Shown in pieces: positions 46,585 through 55,266 of a stretch of 64,000 nucleotides of DNA. The notes under the pieces were generated by a model. That model did not search any database. It was not told the DNA's origin and saw only the letters and a list, made by a program, of their open reading frames with translations. Source of the DNA: Micromonospora cabrerizensis (GTDB lineage Bacteria; Actinomycetota; Actinomycetes; Mycobacteriales; Micromonosporaceae); assembly GCF_022230955.1 (NCBI RefSeq), contig NZ_JAKKFI010000047.1, positions 62,001-126,000 of the forward strand, given 5' to 3'. Numbering within the stretch: position 1 is the first letter of the stretch; each line of letters opens with the position of its first letter. The position numbers and the translations under genes were made by a program.

Positions 46585-47789
46585 CGCTGCCACCGGGTCT
46601 GCGCCCATCTGATGTTCCCGTCCCGTTCGTAGAGGTGCTGCACCTGCCCATCGTCGTACTCCCCGGGTGGCGGGCCGGTCGCCTCCGGCCCCTCCCGGTC
46701 GGGTGTGACCAGGCTGACCACCACCTCGTTCGGGCCGGAGACCACGGTCAGCCGGGCCCAGCCCTCGGCGTCGGCGAGGGTGCCGGTGAGCGGGTCGGCC
46801 AGCCGGCGCCGGATCTCCACCGGCAGCGGCGGCGGGGCCCCGATGGTGACCAGGTCGATCGGTAGGCCGTTGCGTTCCGCCAGGTCGGCGGCGGCCCGCA
46901 ACTCGTGCAGCAGTGGGTCGGGCACGTCGTCGGACTCGGCGATCAGGCGGCGCAGCCGGGCGGCGGCCAGCACGCTGCGGCGCTGCACCTCCGGGTCGTC
47001 CGGGTCGGCGTGGCCGGCGGCCAGCTCCCCGAGCACCCGCCCGGCCGCCGAGCTGACCAGGGCGAGCCGGTCGCGGCGGTCGCGGAGGCCACGCTCGGCG
47101 GCGTCGCGCTCCGCCGCCATCGTGTGGCCGGCGGCGGAGACGGCGGCGCGTTCCCGAGCCAGCGAGACGATCACCGTGCTGCCCACGAACACCGCCACCG
47201 GCAGCGAGAACGTGCCGTAGACGTACATCACGTAGCGGGCCACGTCGACCGGGTCGGGGCCGTGCCAGAGCACGGCGACCAACGCGATGCACGCGTGCGT
47301 GGCCAGCAGCGCGATCAGCCCCGCGACCCGCCGACCCCACAGGGCCAGTACGAAGAACCAGCCGAGCGTGCCCCACACCCAGTTGGCGGCGGTGAACAGC
47401 TGCCGCTCACCGACCGCGGCGAAGACGGCCGCGTCGACCGCGAGCAGCAGCCCTGCCAACGGCCACGGTGGCAGCGGTGAGTGGCGCAGCAGCCGTACCC
47501 CGGCCACCGCGCCGGCCACCGCGACCAGCGCCCAGGCGCCGAGCACCACCGCCGGCGCGGCGAACTCCGTGCGGGCGGCCCACACCGCTGGCAACCCGAT
47601 CGCGACGTGCCAGGCCAGCGCGATCGCGACGGCGGCGATCCGGGCACCCCGGTCGGACGCCTGCGCGACGGCGGCCGGCGCGGCGAGCCCTTCGGCGGAG
47701 ACGGGCTCCCGGGGGACCGGCACGCTGGTCGTGTGCGGTGCCTCCGGTGCACCGGCGGTGTGCGCTGGCGCGCCGAGGTCAGCCGACAC
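46581..47789 (-). CDS. Degenerate histidine-kinase-like membrane protein
   Basis: A 402-residue protein. About six membrane helices (residues 60-220) are followed by a coiled stretch (RDRRDRLALVSSAAGRVLGE) where a phospho-accepting His is expected but none is seen. No recognisable N, G or D box of the ATPase domain follows. A shortened module of that fold seems to remain (DPLTGTLADAEGWARLTVV). It is probably a pseudokinase. GTG 47789 overlaps the stop of the preceding kinase gene, and its own stop overlaps the regulator, so its product is made with both. Confidence 0.75.
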   Translation of the reverse strand: MSADLGAPAHTAGAPEAPHTTSVPVPREPVSAEGLAAPAAVAQASDRGARIAAVAIALAWHVAIGLPAVWAARTEFAAPAVVLGAWALVAVAGAVAGVRLLRHSPLPPWPLAGLLLAVDAAVFAAVGERQLFTAANWVWGTLGWFFVLALWGRRVAGLIALLATHACIALVAVLWHGPDPVDVARYVMYVYGTFSLPVAVFVGSTVIVSLARERAAVSAAGHTMAAERDAAERGLRDRRDRLALVSSAAGRVLGELAAGHADPDDPEVQRRSVLAAARLRRLIAESDDVPDPLLHELRAAADLAERNGLPIDLVTIGAPPPLPVEIRRRLADPLTGTLADAEGWARLTVVSGPNEVVVSLVTPDREGPEATGPPPGEYDDGQVQHLYERDGNIRWAQTRWQR

Positions 47790-49014
47790 CGGGCCACTCC
47801 AGTCGGATCCGGGTGCCCGTGCCGGGTGCCGAGTGCACGTCGGCCCGCCCGCCGACCGCCGCCATCCGGCCACCGATCGACTCGCGTATCCCGTACCGGT
47901 GGGGTGGGACGGTGGTCGGGTCGAAGCCGGGGCCGTCGTCGACGACCTCGACCACGACGCCGATCGCGTCGCGTTTCAGCCGCAGCGTGGCCTGCGCGCC
48001 CGGCGCGTGACGGACCACGTTGGACAGCGCCGCGTAGGTGCTCTCACCGATCGCGTCGGCCACTCCCGACGGGACCGCGGACGACGCCAGGTCAAGGTGC
48101 ACCGGAAGCTCGGGCAGGCGGGCCACCACCAACCGCAACCGCCCGTCGAGCGGCACCGGGCCGTCGCCGGCCACCGGGCCGACGTCGGTGAGCGCGACGA
48201 GAGTACGCAGGTCGGCGGCGCACCGGTCGCGGAAGGCAGTCGAGGGCCCGGACACCGCACCCAGCCCGACCATGGTCAACGTGCCGAGCACGGTGTCGTG
48301 CAGGTCGCGATTCTGCTGGCGTTCCGCCTCGCGGGCGGTTCGGGCGACCAACGCCTCCCGGGTCAACCGTTGATGCTCGACGAACGCGCTGTCCGCCCGG
48401 CCGATCCGTCGACGCATCACCGCCGTCATCATCGCCGTGCAGGCCGTCTGCACCAACAGGGTGGCGGCGTGCGCCCGAGCCTCGGCGGGGTTGCCGGCGG
48501 CCTGCGCGCCCGCCACGTACGTGGCGACGACGAGCAGCCCGGCCGGGATGGACCAGCGTGCCGGGGCGGTGGCCTGAGTGTTGATCACCGTGGTGCTGGC
48601 CAGCACGGCGATCCAACTGCCCTCGCCGGGCAGCACCCCGGGTGCCACCATGACGGGGATGAGGAGGCAGGCCACCGCGGTGACCGCGACGTCACCGGCG
48701 ACCAGGCTCGGTGTGATCCCGTGGCGCAGCGCGCGGTGCGCGTACCAGAGCGACCAGCCGGTCAGCGCGGCGACGCCGGGCAGCAACACGGCTGGCTCGA
48801 CCGGCGGGGTCTGCACCGACAGGGCCACCGACGCACCGACCAACCCGCAGGTCAGCCGCAGCAGCGCCGGCAGTGTGGTGAAGATGAGGCCGAACGCGCC
48901 ACCGGCCGGACTGTCCAGCGTGGGCGGCGGCACGGGCGGGGTGGCAACGGCCGGCATCGGGAAGTGTCCTTCCGACAACGACCCGGTCCGGGTCCGTGCG
49001 GTAGAGATCGACAT
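47779..49014 (-). CDS. Sensor histidine kinase (HisKA_3 type)
   Basis: A 411-residue kinase. The N-terminal half has about five membrane helices. The dimerisation/phospho-acceptor motif is RDLHDTVLGTL with the His conserved, and the ATPase part has AALSNVVRHA and VVDDGPGFDP. It resembles NarX/DesK-type kinases. It overlaps the degenerate kinase downstream by 11 bases. ATG 49014 is used; the Pro-rich N-terminus before the first helix is long, and ATG 48957 is an alternative. Confidence 0.9.
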   Translation of the reverse strand: MSISTARTRTGSLSEGHFPMPAVATPPVPPPTLDSPAGGAFGLIFTTLPALLRLTCGLVGASVALSVQTPPVEPAVLLPGVAALTGWSLWYAHRALRHGITPSLVAGDVAVTAVACLLIPVMVAPGVLPGEGSWIAVLASTTVINTQATAPARWSIPAGLLVVATYVAGAQAAGNPAEARAHAATLLVQTACTAMMTAVMRRRIGRADSAFVEHQRLTREALVARTAREAERQQNRDLHDTVLGTLTMVGLGAVSGPSTAFRDRCAADLRTLVALTDVGPVAGDGPVPLDGRLRLVVARLPELPVHLDLASSAVPSGVADAIGESTYAALSNVVRHAPGAQATLRLKRDAIGVVVEVVDDGPGFDPTTVPPHRYGIRESIGGRMAAVGGRADVHSAPGTGTRIRLEWPGVG

Positions 49015-49076
49015 CGGACAATAGCATGACCGGTGGGCTGTGTTGACCCGGTTGTGCGCGGAGTGTCGCTAATGCG

Positions 49077-49472
49077 TCACCCTGTGCTGCGGGGTTGGAG
49101 CAGGTCCCACCGGTTGCCGTAGAGATCGGCGAAGACCGCGACCGAGCCGTACGCCTCGTGGCGCGGCTCCTCCAGGAAGCGCACCCCGGCGGCCACCATC
49201 CGGGCGTGGTCCCGGGCAAAGTCCTCGGTGTACAGGAACAGCCCGACCCGGCCGCCGGTCTGGTCGCCGACCCGAGCCCTCTGCTCGGCGGTGCTCGCCC
49301 TGGCCAGCAGCAACGCCGTCTCCCGGGCGCCCGCCGGGCGGACCACCACCCACCGAGAACCGTCGGGCCGGGCGGTGTCCTCCACCAACTCGAAACCGAG
49401 GGCGCCGACGTAGAAGTCGATCGCCTCGTCGTACTCCCCGACCACCAGCGCGACAAGTCCCAGATGTGCCAT
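49077..49472 (-). CDS. VOC family (glyoxalase-like) protein
   Basis: A 131-residue vicinal-oxygen-chelate protein: HLGLVALVVGEYDEAIDFYV opens the first beta-alpha-beta-beta-beta unit and AVFADLYGNRWDLLQP ends the second. A metal His at the start and a Glu before it cannot be fully confirmed. Members include glyoxalases, dioxygenases and resistance proteins. ATG 49472 begins just before the first strand. No clear operon partner. Confidence 0.85.
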   Translation of the reverse strand: MAHLGLVALVVGEYDEAIDFYVGALGFELVEDTARPDGSRWVVVRPAGARETALLLARASTAEQRARVGDQTGGRVGLFLYTEDFARDHARMVAAGVRFLEEPRHEAYGSVAVFADLYGNRWDLLQPRSTG

Positions 49473-49550
49473 TCGACCATCATGCCGCCGGGTCGGCCGG
49501 GCGCAGCCGGCAGCGTCCCCGCCGGTCACTCGCGTCACGCCGCCGCTCGG

Positions 49551-50012
49551 TCAGGCGAACGCGATCGGGGTGGACCGAATGAACCAGTTGACGTGCCGAG
49601 CACCACCGTGCGCGGGGTTCCCGTAGTCGACCGCCGCGTACTGGCGCCCGGTCTCGGGCATCGTGAAGGTCTCCTGAATCTCGACTCCCGTGTTCGAGAC
49701 GACGCGCACCACATGGAGACCCGGTGGGACCCGCACCGGAAACAGGAACCAGTTGTGCTGATGCTCGACCGCGAAGTGCTGGTCGACGATCCCGGTGCCG
49801 TCGATGCTGACCCGCAGAACGACCGAGTCGTCCGCGAACGACTGGTTGCTCACCCAGAGGTGCAGGTCGGCCTGCTGCTCCTCGACGAGACGCACGGCAG
49901 CCGTCGCAGGTGGGCTTGCCGGTGCGGGCCGCACAGTCGTGTCCGGCCCGGTGCACCCCACCAGGGCGAGCAACGCGGTCACGCCGAGGACCGTCGCGCG
50001 AACTCTGTCCAT
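49551..50012 (-). CDS. Lipoprotein of unknown function
   Basis: A 153-residue lipoprotein. The signal peptide ends with the lipobox ALVGC and Cys20 is the lipid site. The mature part forms a beta-rich domain (ADLHLWVSNQSFADDSVVLR, then HQHNWFLFPVRVPPGLHVVR). It resembles a small carbohydrate-binding-like or immunoglobulin-like sandwich, but no family can be named. It is divergent from the lipoprotein gene on the other side. Confidence 0.7.
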   Translation of the reverse strand: MDRVRATVLGVTALLALVGCTGPDTTVRPAPASPPATAAVRLVEEQQADLHLWVSNQSFADDSVVLRVSIDGTGIVDQHFAVEHQHNWFLFPVRVPPGLHVVRVVSNTGVEIQETFTMPETGRQYAAVDYGNPAHGGARHVNWFIRSTPIAFA

Positions 50013-50106
50013 CCCGCTGTGACGCCACACGGCAGGCGCCGGTTCCCTCTTCCCGTGCCGGAACCGAGCGCCCGCCTCGTCCGTCCCATCAACCGGTGGA
50101 GAGGTG

Positions 50107-51117
50107 GTGAGCCGGATGCGCTCGTTTCGGACGGTACTGGCGTTCGCCCTGTTCGGCATCGCGCTGGGCGGCTGTGGTGACACGGCCGTCGGGCCGGGCG
50201 TGGCCGAGGAGCCCGGCCCGGCCCAGATCGTCGAATCGTGGACGTCCTGCGCCACCGAGGCACCACGGGCCGGCGCGGTGCTGTCGGTGCCGAACACACC
50301 GACGCCGACACCGACCGTGGCCGAGCCGAAGATCGGCCGCATCGACCCCGCGTTCACCCCGGTCGCCGCCGTGACCTGCGGTCGGGAGATCCGGCCGGGC
50401 GCCAACGGAGGCCAGGAGCAGACCGCCACGGAGCGGCGTGCCGAAAAGATCGCACCGCTGCTCGCCGCGCTGCGCCTGCCCGACGAGCAGACCGACGGCG
50501 AGATCGCCTGCACCGCCGACATGGTCATCCCTCCCTGGTTGGCCCTGCTCGACGACCGGGGGCGCTGGCTGCGGCCGTACCTGCCCACGAACGCCTGCGG
50601 CAGGCCGCGTGCCGAGGTGACCGACGCGCTCGCCGGGCTGCCGTGGACCACGGTGGACACCCGTACCGTCGGGGAGGTCGAATCCCCGGCGGCCGAGGCC
50701 GCCGGATGCGCGCAACGGTGGGCGGACATGGTGTGGGTGGAGACCAGCAACGGACGTCCCGGGCCGCCCGCGCCGGCCCCGTCCGCGACCGCCGGGCCGC
50801 TGCGCCTCTGCGTCTACGAGGTGCCCGCGTCGCAACAGGGTGGCGGCAAGCCGGCGGGCGATTTCGTGTACGGCGGCCCGCTGCCGGCCGAGCGTCAGGC
50901 GGGCCTGCTCCGGGGTCTGGCCAACCGCCGAGCGGTGGCCGACTGCAGGACCCCGGCGTCCCGCTTCGCGGTGCTGCGCCCGCTGGACGGCGGTGCCGGA
51001 CCCGACCGCTACGTGGAACTCGACGGCTGCCGACGCTTCCTGATCGCACCACCGACGGGTGGGGCGCAGCTCGGCCAGGGCGACGAGGCGCTGGCCGCCC
51101 TGTTGGGGCCCCTCTGA
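50107..51117 (+). CDS. Putative secreted lipoprotein, unknown function
   Basis: A 336-residue protein with a signal peptide ending in a lipobox-like FGIALGGC. The mature protein is rich in Pro, Gly and Ala with about eight scattered Cys residues, which could form disulfides outside the cell. GTG 50107 is used, with GGAGAG a few bases upstream; GTG 50104 and ATG 50116 are close alternatives. Codon bias is good. No family is recognised. Confidence 0.7.
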   Translation: MSRMRSFRTVLAFALFGIALGGCGDTAVGPGVAEEPGPAQIVESWTSCATEAPRAGAVLSVPNTPTPTPTVAEPKIGRIDPAFTPVAAVTCGREIRPGANGGQEQTATERRAEKIAPLLAALRLPDEQTDGEIACTADMVIPPWLALLDDRGRWLRPYLPTNACGRPRAEVTDALAGLPWTTVDTRTVGEVESPAAEAAGCAQRWADMVWVETSNGRPGPPAPAPSATAGPLRLCVYEVPASQQGGGKPAGDFVYGGPLPAERQAGLLRGLANRRAVADCRTPASRFAVLRPLDGGAGPDRYVELDGCRRFLIAPPTGGAQLGQGDEALAALLGPL

Positions 51118-51366
51118 GCCGTGTCGGCGCCTGACCGGCCCCCGTCCAGGGATTTCGTCGCGGCCCACTTCCCGGCGGGGGAGTAGGGTGAAAATCCTGT
51201 AGCCCGCGCCCCTGGACGGGGTGTGGCGAGCCGGCGTCAAGTGATCGGCGTGGGTCCCAGGTCCGCCCCGTGGGCCTGTGCAGCAGCTCGCCACCGCGTG
51301 CTGCCATTCGCGCCCCCTCGGCTCCGCTGCCCAGCGGGGTGCGCCGGCCCCGAGGACCTGGTGCAC

Positions 51367-52080
51367 ATGCCCCGCCTACCGTCGGACCCTGCCAGCGCGT
51401 TCGCCGAGCTGGGAAGCATCAAGCTCTCCGAGGTCGACCTCGACGAGGTCCTTCAACGGGTCGCCGAGCTCGCGAAACGCGTCCTGCCCGTGCCGGTGGA
51501 GGTGTCTGTCACGTTGGTCCGGGGCGGCGTCGGACATACGGCCGCGTTCACCGACGAGGTGGCCCGGGAGATGGACGAGCGGCAGTACGCCGAAGGTCGG
51601 GGCCCGTGCCTGGAGGCTGCGGCCAGCGGCGACGTCCTGTCCGTCCCCGATCTCGCCACCGACGGCCGGTGGCCCGAGTGGGCGGACCGCGGGCGGAAGC
51701 AGGGCCTGGGCAGTTCGGTGTCGATCGGCCTGCCGATCCAGGACGCTGTCGTCGGGGCGCTCAACGTCTACGCCCAGACACCGGAGGCCTTCGACGAGGA
51801 GACCGTGGCGGTGCTGGAGACGTTCGCCGCGTACGCCGCGGTTGCCCTGTCCAACGCCCAGCTCTACGACAGCACCGCGAACCTCGCCCGGCAGATGCGC
51901 GAGGCGATGGCCAACCGGGCGGTCATCGAGCAGGCCAAGGGCATCGTCATGGCCGAGCGGCGCTGCGGCCCCGCCGAGGCGTTCGCGATCCTGTCGAAGG
52001 TCTCGCAGGACTCCAACCGCAAGGTTCGTGACGTGGCCCAGGCCCTTGTCGACCGGGCCGCCGGTACATCCGGGGCCTGA
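51367..52080 (+). CDS. GAF and ANTAR domain protein (first copy)
   Basis: A 237-residue regulator. The GAF-like domain (about residues 15-165) contains RGPCLEAAASGDVLSVPDL. The ANTAR RNA-binding helices follow (NRAVIEQAKGIVMAERRCGP, then AFAILSKVSQDSNRKVRDVA), with conserved A-G-I and A-F residues. ANTAR proteins bind tandem hairpins in nascent RNA and block termination. The paralogue at 53366 is similar over its whole length, so duplication is likely. ATG 51367 is preferred; GTG 51361 is two codons earlier. Confidence 0.9.
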   Translation: MPRLPSDPASAFAELGSIKLSEVDLDEVLQRVAELAKRVLPVPVEVSVTLVRGGVGHTAAFTDEVAREMDERQYAEGRGPCLEAAASGDVLSVPDLATDGRWPEWADRGRKQGLGSSVSIGLPIQDAVVGALNVYAQTPEAFDEETVAVLETFAAYAAVALSNAQLYDSTANLARQMREAMANRAVIEQAKGIVMAERRCGPAEAFAILSKVSQDSNRKVRDVAQALVDRAAGTSGA

Positions 52081-52159
52081 CGGCCATCCGGCCACGGCCG
52101 GACGTGTGCGGGGCGAGACTTCGGGTAGGGCCGAGGAAACCCGACGAGAGGATTCCTCG

Positions 52160-52567
52160 ATGCCGAGCACAACGATGCCGATGTTGGAGACGTACCCGAA
52201 GTCGATCAACCTGGACCGGGCGAAGCTCGCGGCGACGATCGACGCCCTCAACGACTGCGCCCAGGCGTGCACCGCGTGCGCGGACGCCTGCCTCAGCGAG
52301 GACATGGTCGCCGAGTTGACCAAGTGCATCCGGACAGACCTGGACTGCGCGGACATCTGCACCACCACAGCCCGGGTGCTGTCCCGGCACACCGGCTACG
52401 ACGCGAACCTCAGCCGCAGCCTGCTGGAGGCGTGCGCCACGGCGTGCAAGTCCTGCGGTGACGAGTGTGCCCGGCACGCCGACATGCACGAGCACTGCCG
52501 GGTCTGCGCGGACGCCTGCCGGGCCTGCGAGCGGGCCTGTCGGGACCTGCTGGCCACGATGAGCTGA
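52160..52567 (+). CDS. Cysteine-rich four-helix-bundle copper-binding-like protein
   Basis: A 135-residue protein with about 16 Cys residues in a repeating pattern (DCAQACTACADACLSED, DLDCADICTTTAR, ACATACKSCGDECARHAD, HCRVCADACRACERACRDL). This matches DUF326/Csp-like proteins that bind many Cu(I) ions inside a four-helix bundle. It sits between two GAF-ANTAR genes. No export signal is seen, so it should be cytoplasmic. A hairpin follows. Confidence 0.9.
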   Translation: MPSTTMPMLETYPKSINLDRAKLAATIDALNDCAQACTACADACLSEDMVAELTKCIRTDLDCADICTTTARVLSRHTGYDANLSRSLLEACATACKSCGDECARHADMHEHCRVCADACRACERACRDLLATMS

Positions 52568-52576
52568 CCGCGGCGC

Positions 52577-52610
52577 GCGGTGCCGGGCAGCCGACGTGCG
52601 TCGGCACCGC
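52577..52610. terminator. Possible terminator after the copper-binding protein gene
   Basis: A nine-base perfect stem (52577-52585 with 52602-52610) encloses a 16-base loop, between convergent genes. Confidence 0.5.
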
Positions 52611-52623
52611 TCACGCGGACTGG

Positions 52624-52947
52624 CTACTTCGACAGGGCGCGCTCCAGCTCCGCCTTCGACATCGACGAGCGCCCCTTGATGCCGCGCTGCTTCGCCTCGT
52701 TGTAGAGCTGCTCCTTCGTGCGACCCTGGGCGCCGCTGTGGGAGCGCTTACCACCACGGTGCCCGGACGAGACGTCGTTGCGCGACGACCGGCTCGACGT
52801 GCGCGCCTCACCCGAGCGGGCCCGTTCCTTGTTCACCGTACGGGCGGCGATCTCCTTGGCCCGGCCGGTGGAGGCGCCCCGCTCCTGCGCGCTCTCCTTG
52901 ATGTGCTCGTACTGCCGCTCCCTCTTGGAATTCGATCCTGCTGGCAT
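52624..52947 (-). CDS. Basic protein with Rho-N/SAP-like C-terminus
   Basis: A 107-residue, highly basic protein. The N-terminal helix (SKRERQYEHIKESAQERG) is followed by a Ser/Arg-rich middle and a C-terminal module (KEQLYNEAKQRGIKGRSSMS, KAELERALS) that looks like a Rho-N/SAP nucleic-acid-binding helix-extended loop. Proteins like this are labelled plasmid stabilisation proteins in some actinomycetes, without clear proof. ATG 52947 gives the natural start. Confidence 0.7.
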   Translation of the reverse strand: MPAGSNSKRERQYEHIKESAQERGASTGRAKEIAARTVNKERARSGEARTSSRSSRNDVSSGHRGGKRSHSGAQGRTKEQLYNEAKQRGIKGRSSMSKAELERALSK

Positions 52948-53365
52948 CGGTGCCTCCCGCAGCCGCCGTCGGGTGAGGTCGAGACCCGGCTCGGTCTTCC
53001 TGGGCCGGGTCGTACTCACGCTTTTCGGCCACGATGCCCAGTCGCCACATAGGTCAAACGAGTGCGTCGACCCCTTTTGCCCGACCGTCGCTCCGCAGGC
53101 AGTTGCCGGGACGGAACAGCGCCGGCCGTCCCGGCCCGCGCGCTGGGCCCGACCCGGCTGCACCTTCGGAACCGCGTCGCGTCGCGTCGTATAGTTGATG
53201 CCGCAGCCGACGCCTGTGCGTCGGCCAGTCAGCGTCCAGCAGCGGGCGCCGGGCTCGGTTGGCGAGCCTGTGCGGCGCCCCGTGTTCGCGGTGCGTCATC
53301 ACCACGCGCGCTGCCGTCGCCTTCCTGCAACCGGTACGCGCCCCGGGCACGAGGACCTTGAAGTC
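52948..53365. other. Divergent intergenic region with structured leader of the second GAF-ANTAR gene
   Basis: 418 bases. A near-consensus -10, TATAGT (53190-53195), predicts a transcript starting about 53202 and a leader of about 165 bases. The leader opens with a perfect eight-base hairpin (53206-53225) and contains a second GC-rich inverted repeat around GGCGCC further on. No gene is supported. Confidence 0.55.
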
Positions 53366-54112
53366 ATGGCACAGCAGCCCATTGATCCCAATGCGGCGAT
53401 CTCCGAACTCGGCCAGATCAAATTCGGCGAGACCGACCTGTCCGGGGTGTTGACCCAGGTCTCCGAGCTGGCACGACGAACGATTCCCGGCGCCGAAGAG
53501 GTGTCCGTGACGTTGCTGAAGCAGGAGGGGCCGCACACCGCCGCGTTCAGCGGCGAGTTGGCGCTCCGACTCGACGAACTGCAGTACGAGTATGAGCAGG
53601 GTCCGTGTCTGGAGGCGGCCAGAGAGGCCGCCGTCGTGTCCGTTCCGGACATGGCCGAAGAAGCTCGCTGGCCGCAGTGGGCGGCGCGAGCCGTTCAGGG
53701 CGGAGCGCTCAGCTCGTTGTCGATCGGGTTCCCGATCCAGGAGACCGTTCTCGGCGCGCTGAACATCTACGGGATCGAACCGGGCGCCTTCGACGACGAC
53801 GCGGTCACCCTCGCGCAGACGTTCGCCGGCTACGCCGCCGTCGCCCTCGCCAACGCCCACCTGTACGACACCACCGCCACCCTGGCCGCGCAGATGCAGT
53901 CGGCCATGCAGAGCCGGGCGGTCATCGAGCAGGCGAAGGGCATCATCATGGGCGAACGCCGGTGCACCCCGGACGAGGCGTTCGCCGTCCTCGCGAAGGT
54001 CTCCCAGGACTCCAACCGCAAACTGCGGGACGTCGCTGCCGCGCTGGTGGAGAGGGCCGCACGACCGGCGAACCCCAAGCGTGATCGCGGTGACGCCGGC
54101 CACCTGCCGTGA
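53366..54112 (+). CDS. GAF and ANTAR domain protein (second copy)
   Basis: A 248-residue paralogue of the protein at 51367, with the same order of GAF-like and ANTAR domains: PDMAEEARWPQWAARAVQ, then SRAVIEQAKGIIMGERRCTP and AFAVLAKVSQDSNRKLRDVA. A C-terminal tail of about 15 residues differs. It should be an RNA-binding antiterminator or signal-controlled regulator. ATG 53366 is chosen after the leader described above. Confidence 0.9.
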   Translation: MAQQPIDPNAAISELGQIKFGETDLSGVLTQVSELARRTIPGAEEVSVTLLKQEGPHTAAFSGELALRLDELQYEYEQGPCLEAAREAAVVSVPDMAEEARWPQWAARAVQGGALSSLSIGFPIQETVLGALNIYGIEPGAFDDDAVTLAQTFAGYAAVALANAHLYDTTATLAAQMQSAMQSRAVIEQAKGIIMGERRCTPDEAFAVLAKVSQDSNRKLRDVAAALVERAARPANPKRDRGDAGHLP

Positions 54113-54280
54113 GCGGCTGGCCACGGACTGCTACGCCGGCCGGCGGCGCCGTTTTGGCTTGAAGTTCGGTAAGGGGCGGACGAGTCGACTGGCGGCCGGC
54201 GGTTGTTCCTACTACCGTTGAGTTCGGGTCAAGACACGCGCCCATCCTGTTACGGATCTCGACAGGAGGCGTGCTCTTCC

Positions 54281-54748
54281 ATGACTGAGCGTTCCTGGCT
54301 TCTCCAGACCCACTTCGACCGTTCCCCGCCGGCAGTCACCCGCGGGCAGGTCACACCAGCGACACTCGCCATCCGTCAGGCGGCCACTGAAGTGGATTCG
54401 TCCGAGTTGTCGTTCCACGTGGCACGTTTCACCGAGCCCACCGACCTGTCCGCGACCATCTCCGCCGACCGGATGGTCGTCGCCCCGGTCGGGTACGTCG
54501 ACATGGACACCGCGCCGCGGCTGGCGACGGCACTGATCAACGCGGTCGACAGCCATCCCGAAGTCTGTTGCGACCTGACCGGCGTCGGCTTCTTCAGCGC
54601 CGCAGGTGTGCACGCGCTTCTGCTGGCACATGACCGGGCGGACCAGGTGGGTTCTCGCTTCTCGGTACGAGGTGCCAGCGGAGTCACCCTGCGCGTGTTG
54701 CGGATCACCGGGGTGGCGTCGTTGCTCCTCGACCCCCGACGAGGCTGA
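54281..54748 (+). CDS. STAS domain protein (anti-anti-sigma type)
   Basis: A 155-residue protein whose second half is a STAS domain (MVVAPVGYVDMDTAPRLATA and DLTGVGFFSAAGVHALLLAH). The Ser in FFSAAG occupies the phosphorylation position of SpoIIAA-type antagonists. The first 50 residues are an extra segment of unknown role. GGAGG precedes ATG 54281 by about a dozen bases. It could be a substrate for the SpoIIE-type phosphatases at 1-3281, but they are 50 kb away. Confidence 0.85.
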   Translation: MTERSWLLQTHFDRSPPAVTRGQVTPATLAIRQAATEVDSSELSFHVARFTEPTDLSATISADRMVVAPVGYVDMDTAPRLATALINAVDSHPEVCCDLTGVGFFSAAGVHALLLAHDRADQVGSRFSVRGASGVTLRVLRITGVASLLLDPRRG

Positions 54749-54845
54749 GAAACGCCAACCCGTGCGACCTGACGGCCTGCCAGCGCGACCTGTCGGGGGT
54801 CGGTGGTAGAAGGACGGCAGGCAGGTGTCGCGAGGGGAGTCGGGC

Positions 54846-55244
54846 GTGGAGGTACGGGACGCGGCCAGGCGGTGGGCGACCGTGTGGGCGCACGGCTGGC
54901 CCGCCAAGGACGTCGACGGCATCGCCGGGCTGCAAGCCGAGGCCGGCGACCACTGGGCGTCGATGTTCCGCCCGTACCGGGGGCGGGCGGGGCTCCGCGC
55001 GTACCTGCGGGAGTGCTTCGAGGAGGAAACCCGCCCGGCCGAGGTCTGGTTCGGTGACCCGCACGTCGACGGCGAGACGGCGAGCGTCGAATACTGGGCG
55101 GTCACCTACCCGAACGACCGGCCGTTCACCGTCTCCGGCTGCACGCTGCTGCGCTTCGACGACGAGGGCCTGGTGACCGAGGCCCGCGACTACTCCCATG
55201 CCAGGGAGGGGCGACTCCTGCCACCCGCCAACCTGTTCGGGTGA
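54846..55244 (+). CDS. SnoaL-like/NTF2-fold protein
   Basis: A 132-residue protein of the nuclear-transport-factor-2-like superfamily (RRWATVWAHGWPAKDVDGIA, then ASVEYWAVTYPNDRPFTVSG and DDEGLVTEARDYSHAREG). Such folds include SnoaL polyketide cyclases and steroid isomerases; the substrate is unknown. GTG 54846 has GAGGGGAG six bases upstream. A GTG 21 bases earlier at 54825 is possible. Confidence 0.82.
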   Translation: MEVRDAARRWATVWAHGWPAKDVDGIAGLQAEAGDHWASMFRPYRGRAGLRAYLRECFEEETRPAEVWFGDPHVDGETASVEYWAVTYPNDRPFTVSGCTLLRFDDEGLVTEARDYSHAREGRLLPPANLFG

Positions 55245-55266
55245 CGTCTCACGGCTGCGGTGAGCG

